A stretch of 64,000 nt of DNA from Sulfurospirillum diekertiae (GTDB lineage: Bacteria; Campylobacterota; Campylobacteria; Campylobacterales; Sulfurospirillaceae). Below, in pieces: positions 8,207 to 18,210 of the stretch. How positions within the stretch are numbered: the first letter of the stretch is position 1; every line of letters starts with the position of its first letter. The notes beneath the pieces were generated by a model that saw only the letters and a program-made list of their open reading frames with translations, made no database searches and was not told the DNA's origin. The stretch is from contig NZ_CP039734.2 of NCBI RefSeq assembly GCF_011769985.2, positions 620,001 to 684,000 on the forward strand, in the 5' to 3' direction. Made by a program: the position numbers and the translations under genes.

Positions 8207-9450
8207 TTAAAAACTCAATTCTCAACAAGATCAGTGCGATCTTTTTTCTCTCACTTTTTTTACTGGCGATGTTCTTTGCTCTTTTGTTGGAGCATCAAAG
8301 CGATAAAAATCTAGAGAATATGAAACAGCGCCAAATTCAATCGGTCAATTATTTGTTAGTCATGTATCGTAACAACGTTCAGCCAAAAGATATTGAAGAG
8401 TATTTCAATAATTTTGGACTCAAAAAAGTTGCCAGTAAACATCTGCGTGATTCTGTTCTTGCCAATGGGGTGGTTATTTTCCAAAAACTTTCTCCCATTA
8501 GCCGTTTTTCTTCCATTGTGTACAATGACCGTTATTATCTTTTTATTGATAATTTTGAATCCAGTGTTCTTTTAGAGAGCCAAGACTACAAAAATTTTAA
8601 CGAAAGTTTATGGGTTGTTTTTGTCATTGCGTTGTTGATTTTGCTTTACATGTACGTCTCTATTTTTAAAAGTATTGCACCGCTTAAGACACTCAGTTCG
8701 CAAATACGCAAGTTTGCCAGTGGGGATTTAAGCATTGAGTGTCAGAGTGAATCGAATGATGAAATCGGTGAAGTTGCCAATGAGTTTGATCGTGCTGTTA
8801 AAAAAATACGCGATCTTATCAATTCCAGGCAGCTTTTTTTACGGACGATTATGCATGAGCTCAAAACGCCGATTGGCAAAGGGCGTATTGTTGCTGAAAT
8901 GCTTGAGGATGCTATTGCTAAAAAACGATTAGTCGGAGTGTTTGGTAGGCTTGATCTTTTGATTGCCGAATTTTCCAAGATTGAGCAGCTTACATCACAG
9001 CGGTATGAACTCAATCTCAAAGAGTATTCGCTTTTACATGTAATCGATCAAGCGATTGATCTTTTGATGCTTGATGACCAAAAAAGAGAAGATCAGGTCC
9101 ATGTTGAAGGCGATTTTGATTTTAAAGTGACCGTTGACTTTGAGCTTATGGCGTTAGCGATTAAAAACTTGATGGATAACGCGATGAAGCATAGCCTCAA
9201 TCATCGTGTCTTTGTAAAAAATAGTGGGCAGAGGCTGATTATTGCGAATGAAGGAGAACCTCTTAAAATGGCGATTGAAGAGTATTTTCAACCGTTTGTC
9301 TCTGGCTCTAAAGCGTGTGGTAGTGGATTGGGGCTTGGATTGTATATTGTCAAAAATATTGTGGAACAACATGGATTGGAAATAGCATACGCCTATGAAG
9401 CAGGCTATCATCACTTTAGCATTGATTTTTCAAAAGGATTTATCGCATGA
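8203..9450 (+). CDS. racS: Sensor histidine kinase, RacS/ArsS-like
   Basis: A 415-residue membrane kinase. TM1 is at about residues 10-28, a short periplasmic sensor loop (about 30-140) follows, TM2 is at about 142-165, then a HAMP linker (SIAPLKTLSSQIRKFASGDLS). The dimerisation/phosphoacceptor motif is IMHELKTPIGKGR with H218, and the ATP-binding part shows the N box (KNLMDNAMKHS) and the glycine-rich GSGLGLGLYIVKNI. The compact ATPase domain and the form of the H box resemble the epsilonproteobacterial ArsS/RacS kinases. It is translationally coupled to the regulator (ATGA) and overlaps recR at its own stop. Two palindrome motifs lie inside (8647 partial, 9034). Confidence 0.85.
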   Translation: MIKNSILNKISAIFFLSLFLLAMFFALLLEHQSDKNLENMKQRQIQSVNYLLVMYRNNVQPKDIEEYFNNFGLKKVASKHLRDSVLANGVVIFQKLSPISRFSSIVYNDRYYLFIDNFESSVLLESQDYKNFNESLWVVFVIALLILLYMYVSIFKSIAPLKTLSSQIRKFASGDLSIECQSESNDEIGEVANEFDRAVKKIRDLINSRQLFLRTIMHELKTPIGKGRIVAEMLEDAIAKKRLVGVFGRLDLLIAEFSKIEQLTSQRYELNLKEYSLLHVIDQAIDLLMLDDQKREDQVHVEGDFDFKVTVDFELMALAIKNLMDNAMKHSLNHRVFVKNSGQRLIIANEGEPLKMAIEEYFQPFVSGSKACGSGLGLGLYIVKNIVEQHGLEIAYAYEAGYHHFSIDFSKGFIA

Positions 9451-10016
9451 TGAGAGGGTTAGAGAAGTTTAATAAACTGGTCGATGCCTTTGAAAAACTC
9501 CCAACAGTTGGTCGGAAGTCGGCTATTAGATTTGCGTATCATTTAGTTTTAAACGATACCTTTTCTGCGATGAAACTTGCCAATGCCATTGAGAGTGCGA
9601 TTCAGAGTATTCGAAAATGCGAACAGTGTGGAGCCCTCAGTGAGCATGAAATCTGTGATATTTGCCTTGATGAAAGACGTGATAGTCAAAAGCTCTGCAT
9701 TGTTGAAAGTGCCAAAGATATTTTTGTGTTAGAGGAGCATAAACTGTTTGATGGGCACTATTTTGTTCTGTGTGATTTGGAAGAAGAAACGCTCAGTAAA
9801 CTTGAAGCGATGGTCAATGAAGATGTGAAAGAGATGATTTTTGCGCTGACGCCTTCGTTAGCAAGTGACGCGCTTATTTTATTTATCGAAGATAAACTTA
9901 AAGCGTATGATCTTCATTTTACAAAAATTGCTCAAGGTGTACCAACAGGTGTGCACCTTGAAAATGTTGATATGCTCTCATTATCGAAAGCTTTGGAATC
10001 ACGTACTAAAATTTAG
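9447..10016 (+). CDS. recR: Recombination mediator RecR
   Basis: A 189-residue RecR. The N-terminal helix-hairpin-helix contains LPTVGRKSAIRFAYHL, the C4 zinc finger uses C58, C61, C70 and C73, and the Toprim domain follows, ending with GVPTGVHLENVD. RecR acts with RecO (and RecF where present) to load RecA on gapped DNA. The start codon overlaps the kinase stop, so it belongs to the racRS operon, as in Campylobacter. It is shorter than the roughly 200 residues of enterobacterial RecR. Its stop is separated from the converging GGDEF gene by only 2 bases and no terminator hairpin was seen there. Confidence 0.95.
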   Translation: MMRGLEKFNKLVDAFEKLPTVGRKSAIRFAYHLVLNDTFSAMKLANAIESAIQSIRKCEQCGALSEHEICDICLDERRDSQKLCIVESAKDIFVLEEHKLFDGHYFVLCDLEEETLSKLEAMVNEDVKEMIFALTPSLASDALILFIEDKLKAYDLHFTKIAQGVPTGVHLENVDMLSLSKALESRTKI

Positions 10017-10018
10017 GC

Positions 10019-12217
10019 TCAATCTGTCTTTGTTTCATTAAAAAATTTATAATTATTTTTTCCTAATTGTTTGGCACTATACATAGCCTTGTCTGCTTGC
10101 AAGATGAGTTCATCTGCCTCAAGCGTATCGCAAGGGTAGAAACTAACACCTAGGCTTGCCGAAATATAAAGATCAATCCCATTAACGACGATCACCTCTT
10201 GTATGGTTTCTAAAATTCTGACAAGAATGGCTTCGCACTCTTTTGGCTCTTTAAGATGGGTCAGTAGTGCTACGAATTCGTCGCCACCTAAGCGAGCGAT
10301 GGTCTCATTCTGACGAATCAGTTTGGTAATGCGCTCAGCCACAATAATGAGTAACTCATCTCCAATGCTATGACCATAGGTATCGTTGACTCCTTTAAAG
10401 CCATCAAGATCAATATAGACAACAGCAAAATAAGTATGATAGCGCTGTGCTTCGGCAATAGCTTGATGAAGCCTATCCCAGAATAGAATACGATTGGGAA
10501 GAGAAGTTAAGACATCATGCTGAGCAAGATGTTCTAATGCTTTTTCATGTTCTTTGATGGTGGATATATCAGTAAAGAGTGCAACAAAATGTTGAACTTC
10601 CCCTTCGCTGTCTTTAACGGCACTAATGTTTAACATTTCGGCAGTTAAACTACCATCTTTGCGACGGTTCCATATTTCCCCTTGCCAATTGCCTTTTGTA
10701 AAAATACTGTGCCACATTTGTGTATAAAAACTGTTTTCATGTCTTCCTGATTTTAAGATGCGAGGGTTATGTCCAATGATCTCGGATGCTTCAAAACCAG
10801 AGTTGCGAATGAACGCCTCATTTGCTTCAAGAATGATGCCTTGTGGATCGGTAATAATAATTCCCTCTTTTGCATGGGTAAAAACGTTAGCAGCAAGTTG
10901 CACTTTGGAATCGCTGGTACTTTTATCAATTGCAAGGGCAATAAATTGAACTTCATCTTCCACAAGTTTGATTTCTCTAGGCGTAAGATTTTGCTGTTGC
11001 AAAGAACAAATGATTAAAAGTCCAAGAGGTTTTTTAAGTGCTGAAAAAATAGGATTGATCCAACATGTTTGTGTTTCATCGGATAAAAAACATTGAAACT
11101 CTTCATCAGCACACCATTGTTGATCTTTCATGTCACAGAGCAAGATAGGTTCGGATTTAAGGTGCATGAGATGATTCAAAAATGGAGTGTTGCTTTGTGA
11201 CATCTTTATCAGTGACATACTAAGGTTTTGAAGCTCTTTGGATGTCGCACCAAGTGTTAGTTTTGTGATGGTTTCATCAAAAAGTAAAATACTGCATCCA
11301 ATACGGCGGTGGTGTATGGATTCAATGCCTCCAATCATTACATGTAAAATGGTTGAGAGGGGTGAAGTGTTTACCATCATCTGCAAAATTTGTTTATGGT
11401 GTTGTTCACATTCTTGGATATACTTGCGTTCGTCAATGTCTGCGAGTACACCAACAAGCCCTAGTTCTTTACCTTTATCATCGTAAAAACGTTTGCCCGT
11501 GAGATTTCCCCAAAAGCTTGTACCATCATTGCGACAATAGATTCGTTCTAAATCTACGGATGATATGCTACTTCCAAGGAGAGATAGCATCTTAGTCCGG
11601 CCGATCTCTTTTTCGCTGGGATGGATGAGTTCAACATACTCTTTGCCAATGAGTTCCTCAAGAGGGTATAAAAACATTTCAGCCATGCGTCGATTGGCAT
11701 GAATGATATAGCCTTCAAGGTTGACTAAGAAGATCGCAACACTAGAGGTATCCATGATTTGTTTGAAGAGGATTTCTTGTTTAGCAAGATTTTCATTGAC
11801 TGCATCTAACTGCTTTTCTGTTTCTTTTCGCATAGTGATATCATGTATGATTGAAAAAAGAACTCTTTTCTTACCTAACGTAATAGGTGTTGAATAAACT
11901 TCAACATCTTTTATTTCATTGTTGGCAAGCTTGTGTTGAAAGGTAAAGTAGTTACGCTCTTCCACCAGAGCACGTTGTCGTTCTTGGTGTACTTCATTGG
12001 GTGGAAGTGTGTTAAATGAAGCAACAGACATTCCCACAAGACGGTCGAGTGGATACCCATAGAACTGTGCTGCAGCTTTATTGGCGTTAATAATCTCTCC
12101 GCTGTGAGGATCAATGAGAAGCATAACGGAACTACTATCATCAAAAAATCGGTAGAGGGCATTATATGTGTTGTCTGATAAAAATAAAGTATCAAAAAAT
12201 GTGCTAAACAGACTCAT
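10019..12217 (-). CDS. Multi-sensor diguanylate cyclase (PAS-PAS-GAF-PAS-GGDEF)
   Basis: A 732-residue cytoplasmic protein without transmembrane segments. It has a PAS domain at about 15-125 (SVMLLIDPHSGEIINANKAAAQFYGYP), a second PAS at about 145-270 (FWGNLTGKRFYDDKGKELG), a GAF-like region at about 285-430, a third PAS/PAC at about 440-560 and a GGDEF domain with intact ARLGGDEFVALL at the C-terminus. It is predicted to make cyclic di-GMP in response to an unknown signal. No EAL domain follows. The ATG at 12217 was chosen because AGAGGG lies 5 bases upstream; an ATG 27 bases further out lacks a binding site. It stands alone, and one palindrome copy lies inside at 11338. Confidence 0.9.
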   Translation of the reverse strand: MSLFSTFFDTLFLSDNTYNALYRFFDDSSSVMLLIDPHSGEIINANKAAAQFYGYPLDRLVGMSVASFNTLPPNEVHQERQRALVEERNYFTFQHKLANNEIKDVEVYSTPITLGKKRVLFSIIHDITMRKETEKQLDAVNENLAKQEILFKQIMDTSSVAIFLVNLEGYIIHANRRMAEMFLYPLEELIGKEYVELIHPSEKEIGRTKMLSLLGSSISSVDLERIYCRNDGTSFWGNLTGKRFYDDKGKELGLVGVLADIDERKYIQECEQHHKQILQMMVNTSPLSTILHVMIGGIESIHHRRIGCSILLFDETITKLTLGATSKELQNLSMSLIKMSQSNTPFLNHLMHLKSEPILLCDMKDQQWCADEEFQCFLSDETQTCWINPIFSALKKPLGLLIICSLQQQNLTPREIKLVEDEVQFIALAIDKSTSDSKVQLAANVFTHAKEGIIITDPQGIILEANEAFIRNSGFEASEIIGHNPRILKSGRHENSFYTQMWHSIFTKGNWQGEIWNRRKDGSLTAEMLNISAVKDSEGEVQHFVALFTDISTIKEHEKALEHLAQHDVLTSLPNRILFWDRLHQAIAEAQRYHTYFAVVYIDLDGFKGVNDTYGHSIGDELLIIVAERITKLIRQNETIARLGGDEFVALLTHLKEPKECEAILVRILETIQEVIVVNGIDLYISASLGVSFYPCDTLEADELILQADKAMYSAKQLGKNNYKFFNETKTD

Positions 12218-12351
12218 TGTACCCTCTGTTGAGAAATATAACATCTAAAATAATATTAGTGTAACATAAAATTTGTAATGTTTGGTTGTAGAATCGACAG
12301 CAGCTCAATAGATATATTTTAATAAAAATAGAAAATTAAAAAGAGAGGAGT

Positions 12352-14166
12352 TTAGCCCCTCTTTGCTTCCTCTACCATATGATCTAAAATTGTGAAGAGC
12401 TCTTTACTTTTTGTCTCGACAATTTTAAAATTATTTAGAATTTCCTCAGATTTTTCCACACAATTATTGTTTTTAATACAGGCTAATGAGGCATATATTT
12501 TATCATGAACATTTTGATGCGGTGATGCAAGGAGCGCATAACTTGGGACATTTTCAAAGGCTTTTTTGCCATCTCCATGTTCATACCATTTTCCTAACCT
12601 GCACTGGTGATGATCCCTAAATGTTGTTTTTTCTTCATTATGGAAGATGGCGTTGTATGCGTTAAGTTTGAAAATAATATGATCAAGCTTAGCAAGTTCA
12701 ATGAAAATATCATAAGAGATAAGAAGATTTTCTTGGCGAATGGCATCGGCATTGTCTGTAAGTTCACTTAAAGCCTGCCTGAAGAGATCAACTTGTAAAA
12801 CAGAGTCTTTGACATAAACTTCCGTGCTTTCACTACTTTCTACCATTGTTTCGGCATTTTGCTTCAAAATATTGATCGTGGCTTCCACTTCTGCCGTTGC
12901 TTTTTGAGTACGTTCTGCAAGCTTTCGAACTTCATCTGCAACAACCGCAAAGCCACGACCATGTTCCCCTGCACGCGCTGCCTCAATCGCAGCATTCAGT
13001 GCAAGAAGATTGGTTTGATCTGAAATATCTTTAATCAGGGCAATGACCTGTGCAATTTCGTCGGTACTATGAGTCACACTATCGGCATTTTTTCGCGTAT
13101 CATCAATTCTCTCAACGATATGTTCCATTGCGCCTATAATTTGATCGGTATTTTGGTGCACATTTTTAACGACTAAAGAGGTTTTATCATTGAGTTGCAA
13201 AATATTTTGTAATGTTTCTATCGTTGTTTGCATCGTTTGTTGAATATCCGTACTTCCGTGAATGGCTCCCTCACTCATTAAATCGGTTAATGAAATCATT
13301 AATTGTGAATGAGCCATATGTTGGTTAATTTCAGTGTGAGCCTCTTTGATCTTACACTCTTCTAATTGAGCAAGATGAACAATTTGTTCAAATTTATCAA
13401 AAAGGCGATTAAAATTTTGGGACGTTTGAGCAATCTCATCTTGTGACTCTATAGGTAAACGGCTAGAGAGATCGCCTTGTTCCGATGCCAATGAGGCAGC
13501 AATAGTCTTAAGGCGGTTGATATTTTTAAGAATAATGGTGTTGGTAAACCCTAAAGCTGCGAGCAAAATAATAATACCAATTAAAGCAGTCAAGGCCATT
13601 GTCGCAAAGCCTTTTTGAAGGGCATCATTTGATATATTTTCATCGGCTTCAGCTTGTTGATTTGCCATAATCACAAGTTGATCAATATATTGACGATGTA
13701 TGTCATAGTATTTTTGTAGATCGCCTTCTAACAATGCTCGTGCTTCTTGTATATTGCCTTTTTCAATGGCAGGAATGAATTTTTTTTCAGTAAGGTCAAA
13801 ATAACTCAATGCTGAGTTTTTAATCTCCTTTAAAACCAAATTTTTCATACGTGATTCAAGATTACTCTGATCCCAATAGCTTTGGCGATCGGTAAAATCT
13901 TTTTTAAGGGCATCCAGTTTGGCTTTAAGAGTAGAAATCTGTTCGGGTGTGCTATTCAGGAGCTCATAAGTAACAAGGCGAGTTTCAAGGATGTACTCTG
14001 GAGGCGGGAGAATATCGGCTAAAAGGTCTTTTGAAAGAATAATTTTTTCGTAGAGGTTACCTTTGATTTGTACCGTTTGAATCGTCATAAAAGAGACACC
14101 AATAACAAGTATCACCACCAAGGAGCTAATGAACGCAGAAATAATTAATCGTAGTTTAATCGTCAT
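12352..14166 (-). CDS. Methyl-accepting chemotaxis protein with CZB zinc-binding domain
   Basis: A 604-residue chemoreceptor. TM1 is at about residues 6-28, a helical periplasmic ligand domain covers about 30-190, TM2 is at about 195-218, and HAMP follows ([27 protein letters not shown]). The signalling hairpin tip [46 protein letters not shown] is intact. The C-terminal about 130 residues form a CZB domain ([18 protein letters not shown], then [11 protein letters not shown]), which binds zinc and in Helicobacter TlpD senses oxidants such as hypochlorous acid. The signal sensed by the periplasmic domain is unknown. The ATG at 14166 is preferred because AAAAGG precedes it; a TTG start 45 bases upstream is possible. 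Confidence 0.92.
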   Translation of the reverse strand: MTIKLRLIISAFISSLVVILVIGVSFMTIQTVQIKGNLYEKIILSKDLLADILPPPEYILETRLVTYELLNSTPEQISTLKAKLDALKKDFTDRQSYWDQSNLESRMKNLVLKEIKNSALSYFDLTEKKFIPAIEKGNIQEARALLEGDLQKYYDIHRQYIDQLVIMANQQAEADENISNDALQKGFATMALTALIGIIILLAALGFTNTIILKNINRLKTIAASLASEQGDLSSRLPIESQDEIAQTSQNFNRLFDKFEQIVHLAQLEECKIKEAHTEINQHMAHSQLMISLTDLMSEGAIHGSTDIQQTMQTTIETLQNILQLNDKTSLVVKNVHQNTDQIIGAMEHIVERIDDTRKNADSVTHSTDEIAQVIALIKDISDQTNLLALNAAIEAARAGEHGRGFAVVADEVRKLAERTQKATAEVEATINILKQNAETMVESSESTEVYVKDSVLQVDLFRQALSELTDNADAIRQENLLISYDIFIELAKLDHIIFKLNAYNAIFHNEEKTTFRDHHQCRLGKWYEHGDGKKAFENVPSYALLASPHQNVHDKIYASLACIKNNNCVEKSEEILNNFKIVETKSKELFTILDHMVEEAKRG

Positions 14167-14301
14167 AAAGAAGCCTTTTGTAAAAAAATTCATCGAGAAC
14201 AAAGAAGGCAATAAAAATAATATGCATAAATTATTCCTTAAAAAATTAAATTAGAATTTTATTGATCAATAGTGATTCTTAAGAATGTTAAAAGTGAAGG
14301 A

Positions 14302-14327
14302 TAGGACGTTTACATGTAAACGTCCTA
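14302..14327. repeat. 26-bp perfect palindrome built around TTTACATGTAAA
   Basis: The dyad is TAGGACGTTTACA joined to TGTAAACGTCCTA, every base paired. It lies between the acyl-CoA ligase stop and the chemoreceptor gene, is followed on the + strand by GAAGTTTTTT, and contains the iterated motif at 14310. It could be an intrinsic terminator (weak T-tract in the minus direction) or a protein-binding dyad. Confidence 0.7.
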
Positions 14328-14335
14328 GAAGTTTT

Positions 14336-15976
14336 TTAATGCGCGTATTTTTTACGGAGTTCTTTTTTATCGACTTTTCCAATGCTCGTTTTATCGATGC
14401 TTTCTACAAATTTTATTTTTAAAAGCATACTCTCACGCGCCATAATACCTTTTTTAATAAACTCTTTGGCATGAAGAAGGAGTTCTTTTTCGCTAATGGC
14501 TTTACTTGAGTCGATCACCACAAGAGCAAGAGGTCTCTCTCCCCATTTTTCATCGTCAATCCCAATAACCGCAACTTCTTTCACAAAAGCATGTTGGTTA
14601 ATAATATCTTCAAGTTCTAAAGAGGAAACCCATTCGCCTCCTACTTTGATAATGTCTTTGACGCGATCAGTGATTTTAATATAGCCTTTTTCATCAACAT
14701 TGGCCATATCGCCTGTGTGTAAATAACCACCACTCCAAAGAATTTCAGAGTTTTTTTGATCTTTAAAATAGCCTTGACTCAGCCAAGGAGAACGCACAAC
14801 AATTTCACCGGTGCTCATTCCATCGCGAGGAAGTGGTTGCATCTGTTCATTCACAATTTGCATTTCCACAAAACCCATGGGGCGACCCGTTTTGATGCGA
14901 ATATCGCTTTGGGCATCATCATCCAGCGCTAACATCTCTGGGGTGAGTTGTGCCACACTTAAAATAGGGCAGGTCTCGCTCATACCATAGCCTGTGAACA
15001 TGTCAATGCCTCTTGAGAGTGCCTCTTTGCACATTGACTTAGGAAGCGATGCTCCACCGATCATCACTTTCCATCCTTTGAGATTCACCTCATTAATTTT
15101 AGGCGAGTTAAAAAGCATGTGCATGATGGTTGGAACACAATGAGAGAAGGTAACGCCTTCTTTGTCAATGAGGTCTAAAAGCACGTCTGGCATATAACGT
15201 CCCGGATAGACTTGTTTGACACCCAACATGGTTGCGACATAAGGCAATCCCCACGCATGGACGTGAAACATCGGGGTAATGGGCATATACACATCGCCTT
15301 GGTGAAAACTACCTTGTTTTGGGGCACTTCCAAGTGTGGAAAGCGCGCCTAGCGTATGCAAAACAAGTTGGCGATGGGTAAAGTAAACACCTTTGGGAAG
15401 TCCCGTTGTTCCTGTGGTATAAAAGGTTGTTGCACGAGTATTTTCATCGAAGTCTGGAAAATCAAATGTATCGGCACTTTGCGCAAGCAGTTGTTCGTAT
15501 TCACCTTTTACATGTAAAGAGGTTGGGGGGATTTTACCATCATCTGAGAGAATAATAAAAGCATCAATATCCAGCCTTCCTTTAATCTGCTCTAAGGTGG
15601 GAAGAAGATCCGTGTGTGCCAAGATGACATCATCTTCAGCGTGATCAATCGTATAGAGAATCTGCTCAGGAGCGAGTCTAATATTGATGGTATGAAGGAT
15701 AGCGCCTAACATGGGAATAGCAAAATAGCATTCCAAATAACGATGGGAGTCATAGTCCATAACAGCAACGGTATCACCTGCTTTGACTCCTATAGAGGTT
15801 AACATATTGGCTAGTTGATGAACGCGTTTTTTAAAGGTCGCATAGGTAAAGCGCTTATCGCTACGATAGACAATCTCTTGGTTCGGATCAAAATAGATAG
15901 GAGCATTTAGAATATTTTTTATCAGTAGCTGATAATCATGTGCGTAAGGGTTATTGAGTGTTTTTTCGAGCTGCAC
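14336..15976 (-). CDS. Fatty-acyl-CoA ligase / AMP-dependent synthetase
   Basis: A 546-residue ANL-superfamily enzyme that activates a carboxylic acid, probably a medium- or long-chain fatty acid, to its CoA thioester through an acyl-AMP. The P-loop-like TTFYTTGTTGLPKG lies at about residue 180. The A5-type motif GYGMSETCP is present, as are the A7/A8 motifs (YLHTGDMANVDEKGYIKITDRVKDIIKVGGEWVSS) and a C-terminal lysine in KTSIGKVDKKELRKKY. The acyl-CoA ligase subgroup is inferred from overall similarity; short-branched or aromatic acids cannot be excluded. It is the last gene downstream of aroE on this strand but 20 bases apart, so it may share the transcript. One palindrome copy is embedded (15508). 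Confidence 0.85.
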   Translation of the reverse strand: MQLEKTLNNPYAHDYQLLIKNILNAPIYFDPNQEIVYRSDKRFTYATFKKRVHQLANMLTSIGVKAGDTVAVMDYDSHRYLECYFAIPMLGAILHTINIRLAPEQILYTIDHAEDDVILAHTDLLPTLEQIKGRLDIDAFIILSDDGKIPPTSLHVKGEYEQLLAQSADTFDFPDFDENTRATTFYTTGTTGLPKGVYFTHRQLVLHTLGALSTLGSAPKQGSFHQGDVYMPITPMFHVHAWGLPYVATMLGVKQVYPGRYMPDVLLDLIDKEGVTFSHCVPTIMHMLFNSPKINEVNLKGWKVMIGGASLPKSMCKEALSRGIDMFTGYGMSETCPILSVAQLTPEMLALDDDAQSDIRIKTGRPMGFVEMQIVNEQMQPLPRDGMSTGEIVVRSPWLSQGYFKDQKNSEILWSGGYLHTGDMANVDEKGYIKITDRVKDIIKVGGEWVSSLELEDIINQHAFVKEVAVIGIDDEKWGERPLALVVIDSSKAISEKELLLHAKEFIKKGIMARESMLLKIKFVESIDKTSIGKVDKKELRKKYAH

Positions 15977-15996
15977 GAGCTCTCCTTTAGTAAGAT

Positions 15997-16788
15997 TTAG
16001 ATATCAAATGCGGGGCGCATCAATGATTCGATCATTTTAACGTCGTAGTGTTGAGAGAAGAAAAGGTTAAAGGCAAATACGCCTTGGTAAAGAAGCATCT
16101 CTTTACCGTCTTTACATGTAAGACCATAATTTTTTGCAAGTTCTAAAAAGGGCGTTGGTTTATTATAAATAACGTCAAATACATATTTTGAATGTGCAAA
16201 AATATTTTTTAAGAGTTCTGGTTCGCAAGGGTACTCTTCATCTTTAAGACCTGCAGAAGTGGTATTGATGATGAGATCATAAGGCAGAGGAGTGAATGTC
16301 TGCCATGTTTTACATGTAAAGCCTTTCGCTTCAAAAAAGGAAAGCCTAGAAGCTGAGCGGTTGAGGATTGTTGTCTCAATCTGATGTGCTTTTAAAATAA
16401 TAGCAATGGCTTTAGCCGTTCCACCTGCGCCTAAAATCAGGGCATTGCGAATATAGCCAAAGGGCTTAATTGCCTCGTAAAATCCTTCTGCATCGGTGTT
16501 GTATCCAATGACACGTGTGCCTTCTCGAACGAGTGTATTGACTGCACCAATCTCTTTTGCAATGCCTCTCACTTCATCACATTGGGCAAAGGCGGTCTCT
16601 TTATGGGGAACGGTGACATTGGCACCTTCTAATTTCATTGCATGAAACATTGCCATGAGTTTTTCGGGGTCGGTAATGGCTTTGCGAATATAACAGCCAT
16701 CAAGTTTTAAAGCTTGCAATACGGTGTTATGCAACCTTGGGGAAATAGAGTGTGCAACAGGATAACCAAAAATACTAAAGAGTAACAT
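15997..16788 (-). CDS. aroE: Shikimate dehydrogenase
   Basis: A 263-residue NADP-dependent shikimate dehydrogenase, step four of the shikimate pathway. The substrate-binding motif GYPVAHSISPRLHN is at residues 8-21, the catalytic lysine is in NVTVPHKE, the dinucleotide-binding GAGGTAKAI lies mid-protein, and NTTSAGL and YQGVFAFNLF occur near the end. The gene follows trpE by 8 bases and ends the long minus-strand housekeeping run. Two TTACATGTAA copies lie inside (16112 and 16310), only 198 bases apart, the closest complete pair apart from those in uvrC and hemD. Confidence 0.96.
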   Translation of the reverse strand: MLLFSIFGYPVAHSISPRLHNTVLQALKLDGCYIRKAITDPEKLMAMFHAMKLEGANVTVPHKETAFAQCDEVRGIAKEIGAVNTLVREGTRVIGYNTDAEGFYEAIKPFGYIRNALILGAGGTAKAIAIILKAHQIETTILNRSASRLSFFEAKGFTCKTWQTFTPLPYDLIINTTSAGLKDEEYPCEPELLKNIFAHSKYVFDVIYNKPTPFLELAKNYGLTCKDGKEMLLYQGVFAFNLFFSQHYDVKMIESLMRPAFDI

Positions 16789-16796
16789 GTGAAGCG

Positions 16797-18209
16797 TTAC
16801 TCCCTAAGATCGTCAAGAGAGCTTGTCATTGCGCCTAGTTTATTGGTCACTTCGAGGTATTCAAGCTCAGGCTTGCTATCCGCTACAATGCCACCACCCG
16901 CTTGGAAAATAATCTTTTCATCATCCAAATACGCGGTGCGAATCATAATACAGCTGTCCATATTGCCATCAAACCCAAAATAACCTGCTGCACCGCTGTA
17001 AAAGCTACGTTTTAAGCCTTCAAAATCGCTAATGAGTTCCATAGCACGAATTTTAGGTGTTCCTGTCATCGTGCCTGCAGTAAAGGTTGCGGCAAAAAGA
17101 TCGAACATGTCATATTTGACATCGAGGATTGCTTCAATATCTGTAACCATATGCATGACATGAGAATAGCGTTCTACACGCATCATCTCTTTGACTTTGA
17201 CGCTGCCGACTTTGGCAACACGACCAAGATCATTACGACCTAAGTCAATGAGCATCAAATGCTCCGCTCTCTCTTTTTCATCACTGAGCATCTCTTTTTC
17301 ATAGGCGATATCTTTTTCATACGTAGATCCACGTTTACGTGTTCCCGCAATAGGGCGCAATGTAATGCGTCCATCTTTTAGTCCAACCATAACTTCAGGA
17401 GAACTACCGATAATAGCAAAGTTGGGATACGAGAGATAAAACATATAAGGAGATGGATTCTTTTGACGTAAAATTCGGTAGAAGCTAAGACGATCAATAT
17501 GCGCGTATTGTGTAAAGCGATTGGACATCAAAATCTGAAAAACATCGCCACTGCGTATCATCTCTTTGGCTTGTGCAACCATATCAAAAAAGCGCTCTTT
17601 GGAGAGTGCAAATGAGCTTTTGCTTTTATCGACAAGCGCTGTTTGAATAGGAATATGAATGTGCGGCTCTTTCAGTGTCGCTTCAATCAAATCCAGTTGC
17701 TCTGCAATACTTGGTACAAAGGTTGTTAAGATAAGCGTGTTGGTTTTATGCGAAAAGGTACAAACGAGTTTTGGACGCATTAAGTCAACTTCTGGGATAT
17801 GAAGCTCGTCTTTAAGCCCATCCATGTGAGATCTCAATCGTGGCTCAAAAATTTTTACTGCATCGTACCCAATGTAGCCGATAAAGCCATCAACAAAACC
17901 TACTCCTAGCTCTTTAGTATAGGTTTGATAGAGCGTTTTATCGAGCTCTGCATAGCGCTTTTTCAAAAAAGTAAAAGGATTGGATCCTAAATTATATGAA
18001 ACACCTTCTTCATCAATATGGATGCTAACATCGTCTTGGTGAATCACACGTTCACGTGCGCCAATAAAAAGAAAGCTAAAGTTGCCATCGTTGTTGTTGA
18101 TAGCACTTTCAAACAAAAAACAGAGCTCACCTTCAAAATATCGTTGCAATTTTGCAAAGATTGTGATGGGGGTGAGCTGATCAAAAAGAATTTTACGAGA
18201 GCTTAGCAC
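16797..18209 (-). CDS. trpE: Anthranilate synthase component I
   Basis: A 470-residue chorismate-utilising enzyme. The C-terminal catalytic domain shows IIGSSPEVMVGL, LRPIAGTRKRG, IDLGRNDLGRV and TFTAGTMTGTPKIRAMELI. The alanine in PIAGT favours TrpE over PabB, which usually has lysine there (PIKGT). The N-terminus carries FLFESA, like the LLES tryptophan feedback element. It makes anthranilate from chorismate with a glutamine amidotransferase partner (TrpG), which is not in this window. It lies between the SPOR gene (1-base gap) and aroE, away from any trp operon, which differs from the Campylobacter order I recall. Confidence 0.88.
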   Translation of the reverse strand: MLSSRKILFDQLTPITIFAKLQRYFEGELCFLFESAINNNDGNFSFLFIGARERVIHQDDVSIHIDEEGVSYNLGSNPFTFLKKRYAELDKTLYQTYTKELGVGFVDGFIGYIGYDAVKIFEPRLRSHMDGLKDELHIPEVDLMRPKLVCTFSHKTNTLILTTFVPSIAEQLDLIEATLKEPHIHIPIQTALVDKSKSSFALSKERFFDMVAQAKEMIRSGDVFQILMSNRFTQYAHIDRLSFYRILRQKNPSPYMFYLSYPNFAIIGSSPEVMVGLKDGRITLRPIAGTRKRGSTYEKDIAYEKEMLSDEKERAEHLMLIDLGRNDLGRVAKVGSVKVKEMMRVERYSHVMHMVTDIEAILDVKYDMFDLFAATFTAGTMTGTPKIRAMELISDFEGLKRSFYSGAAGYFGFDGNMDSCIMIRTAYLDDEKIIFQAGGGIVADSKPELEYLEVTNKLGAMTSSLDDLRE

Positions 18210-18210
18210 C

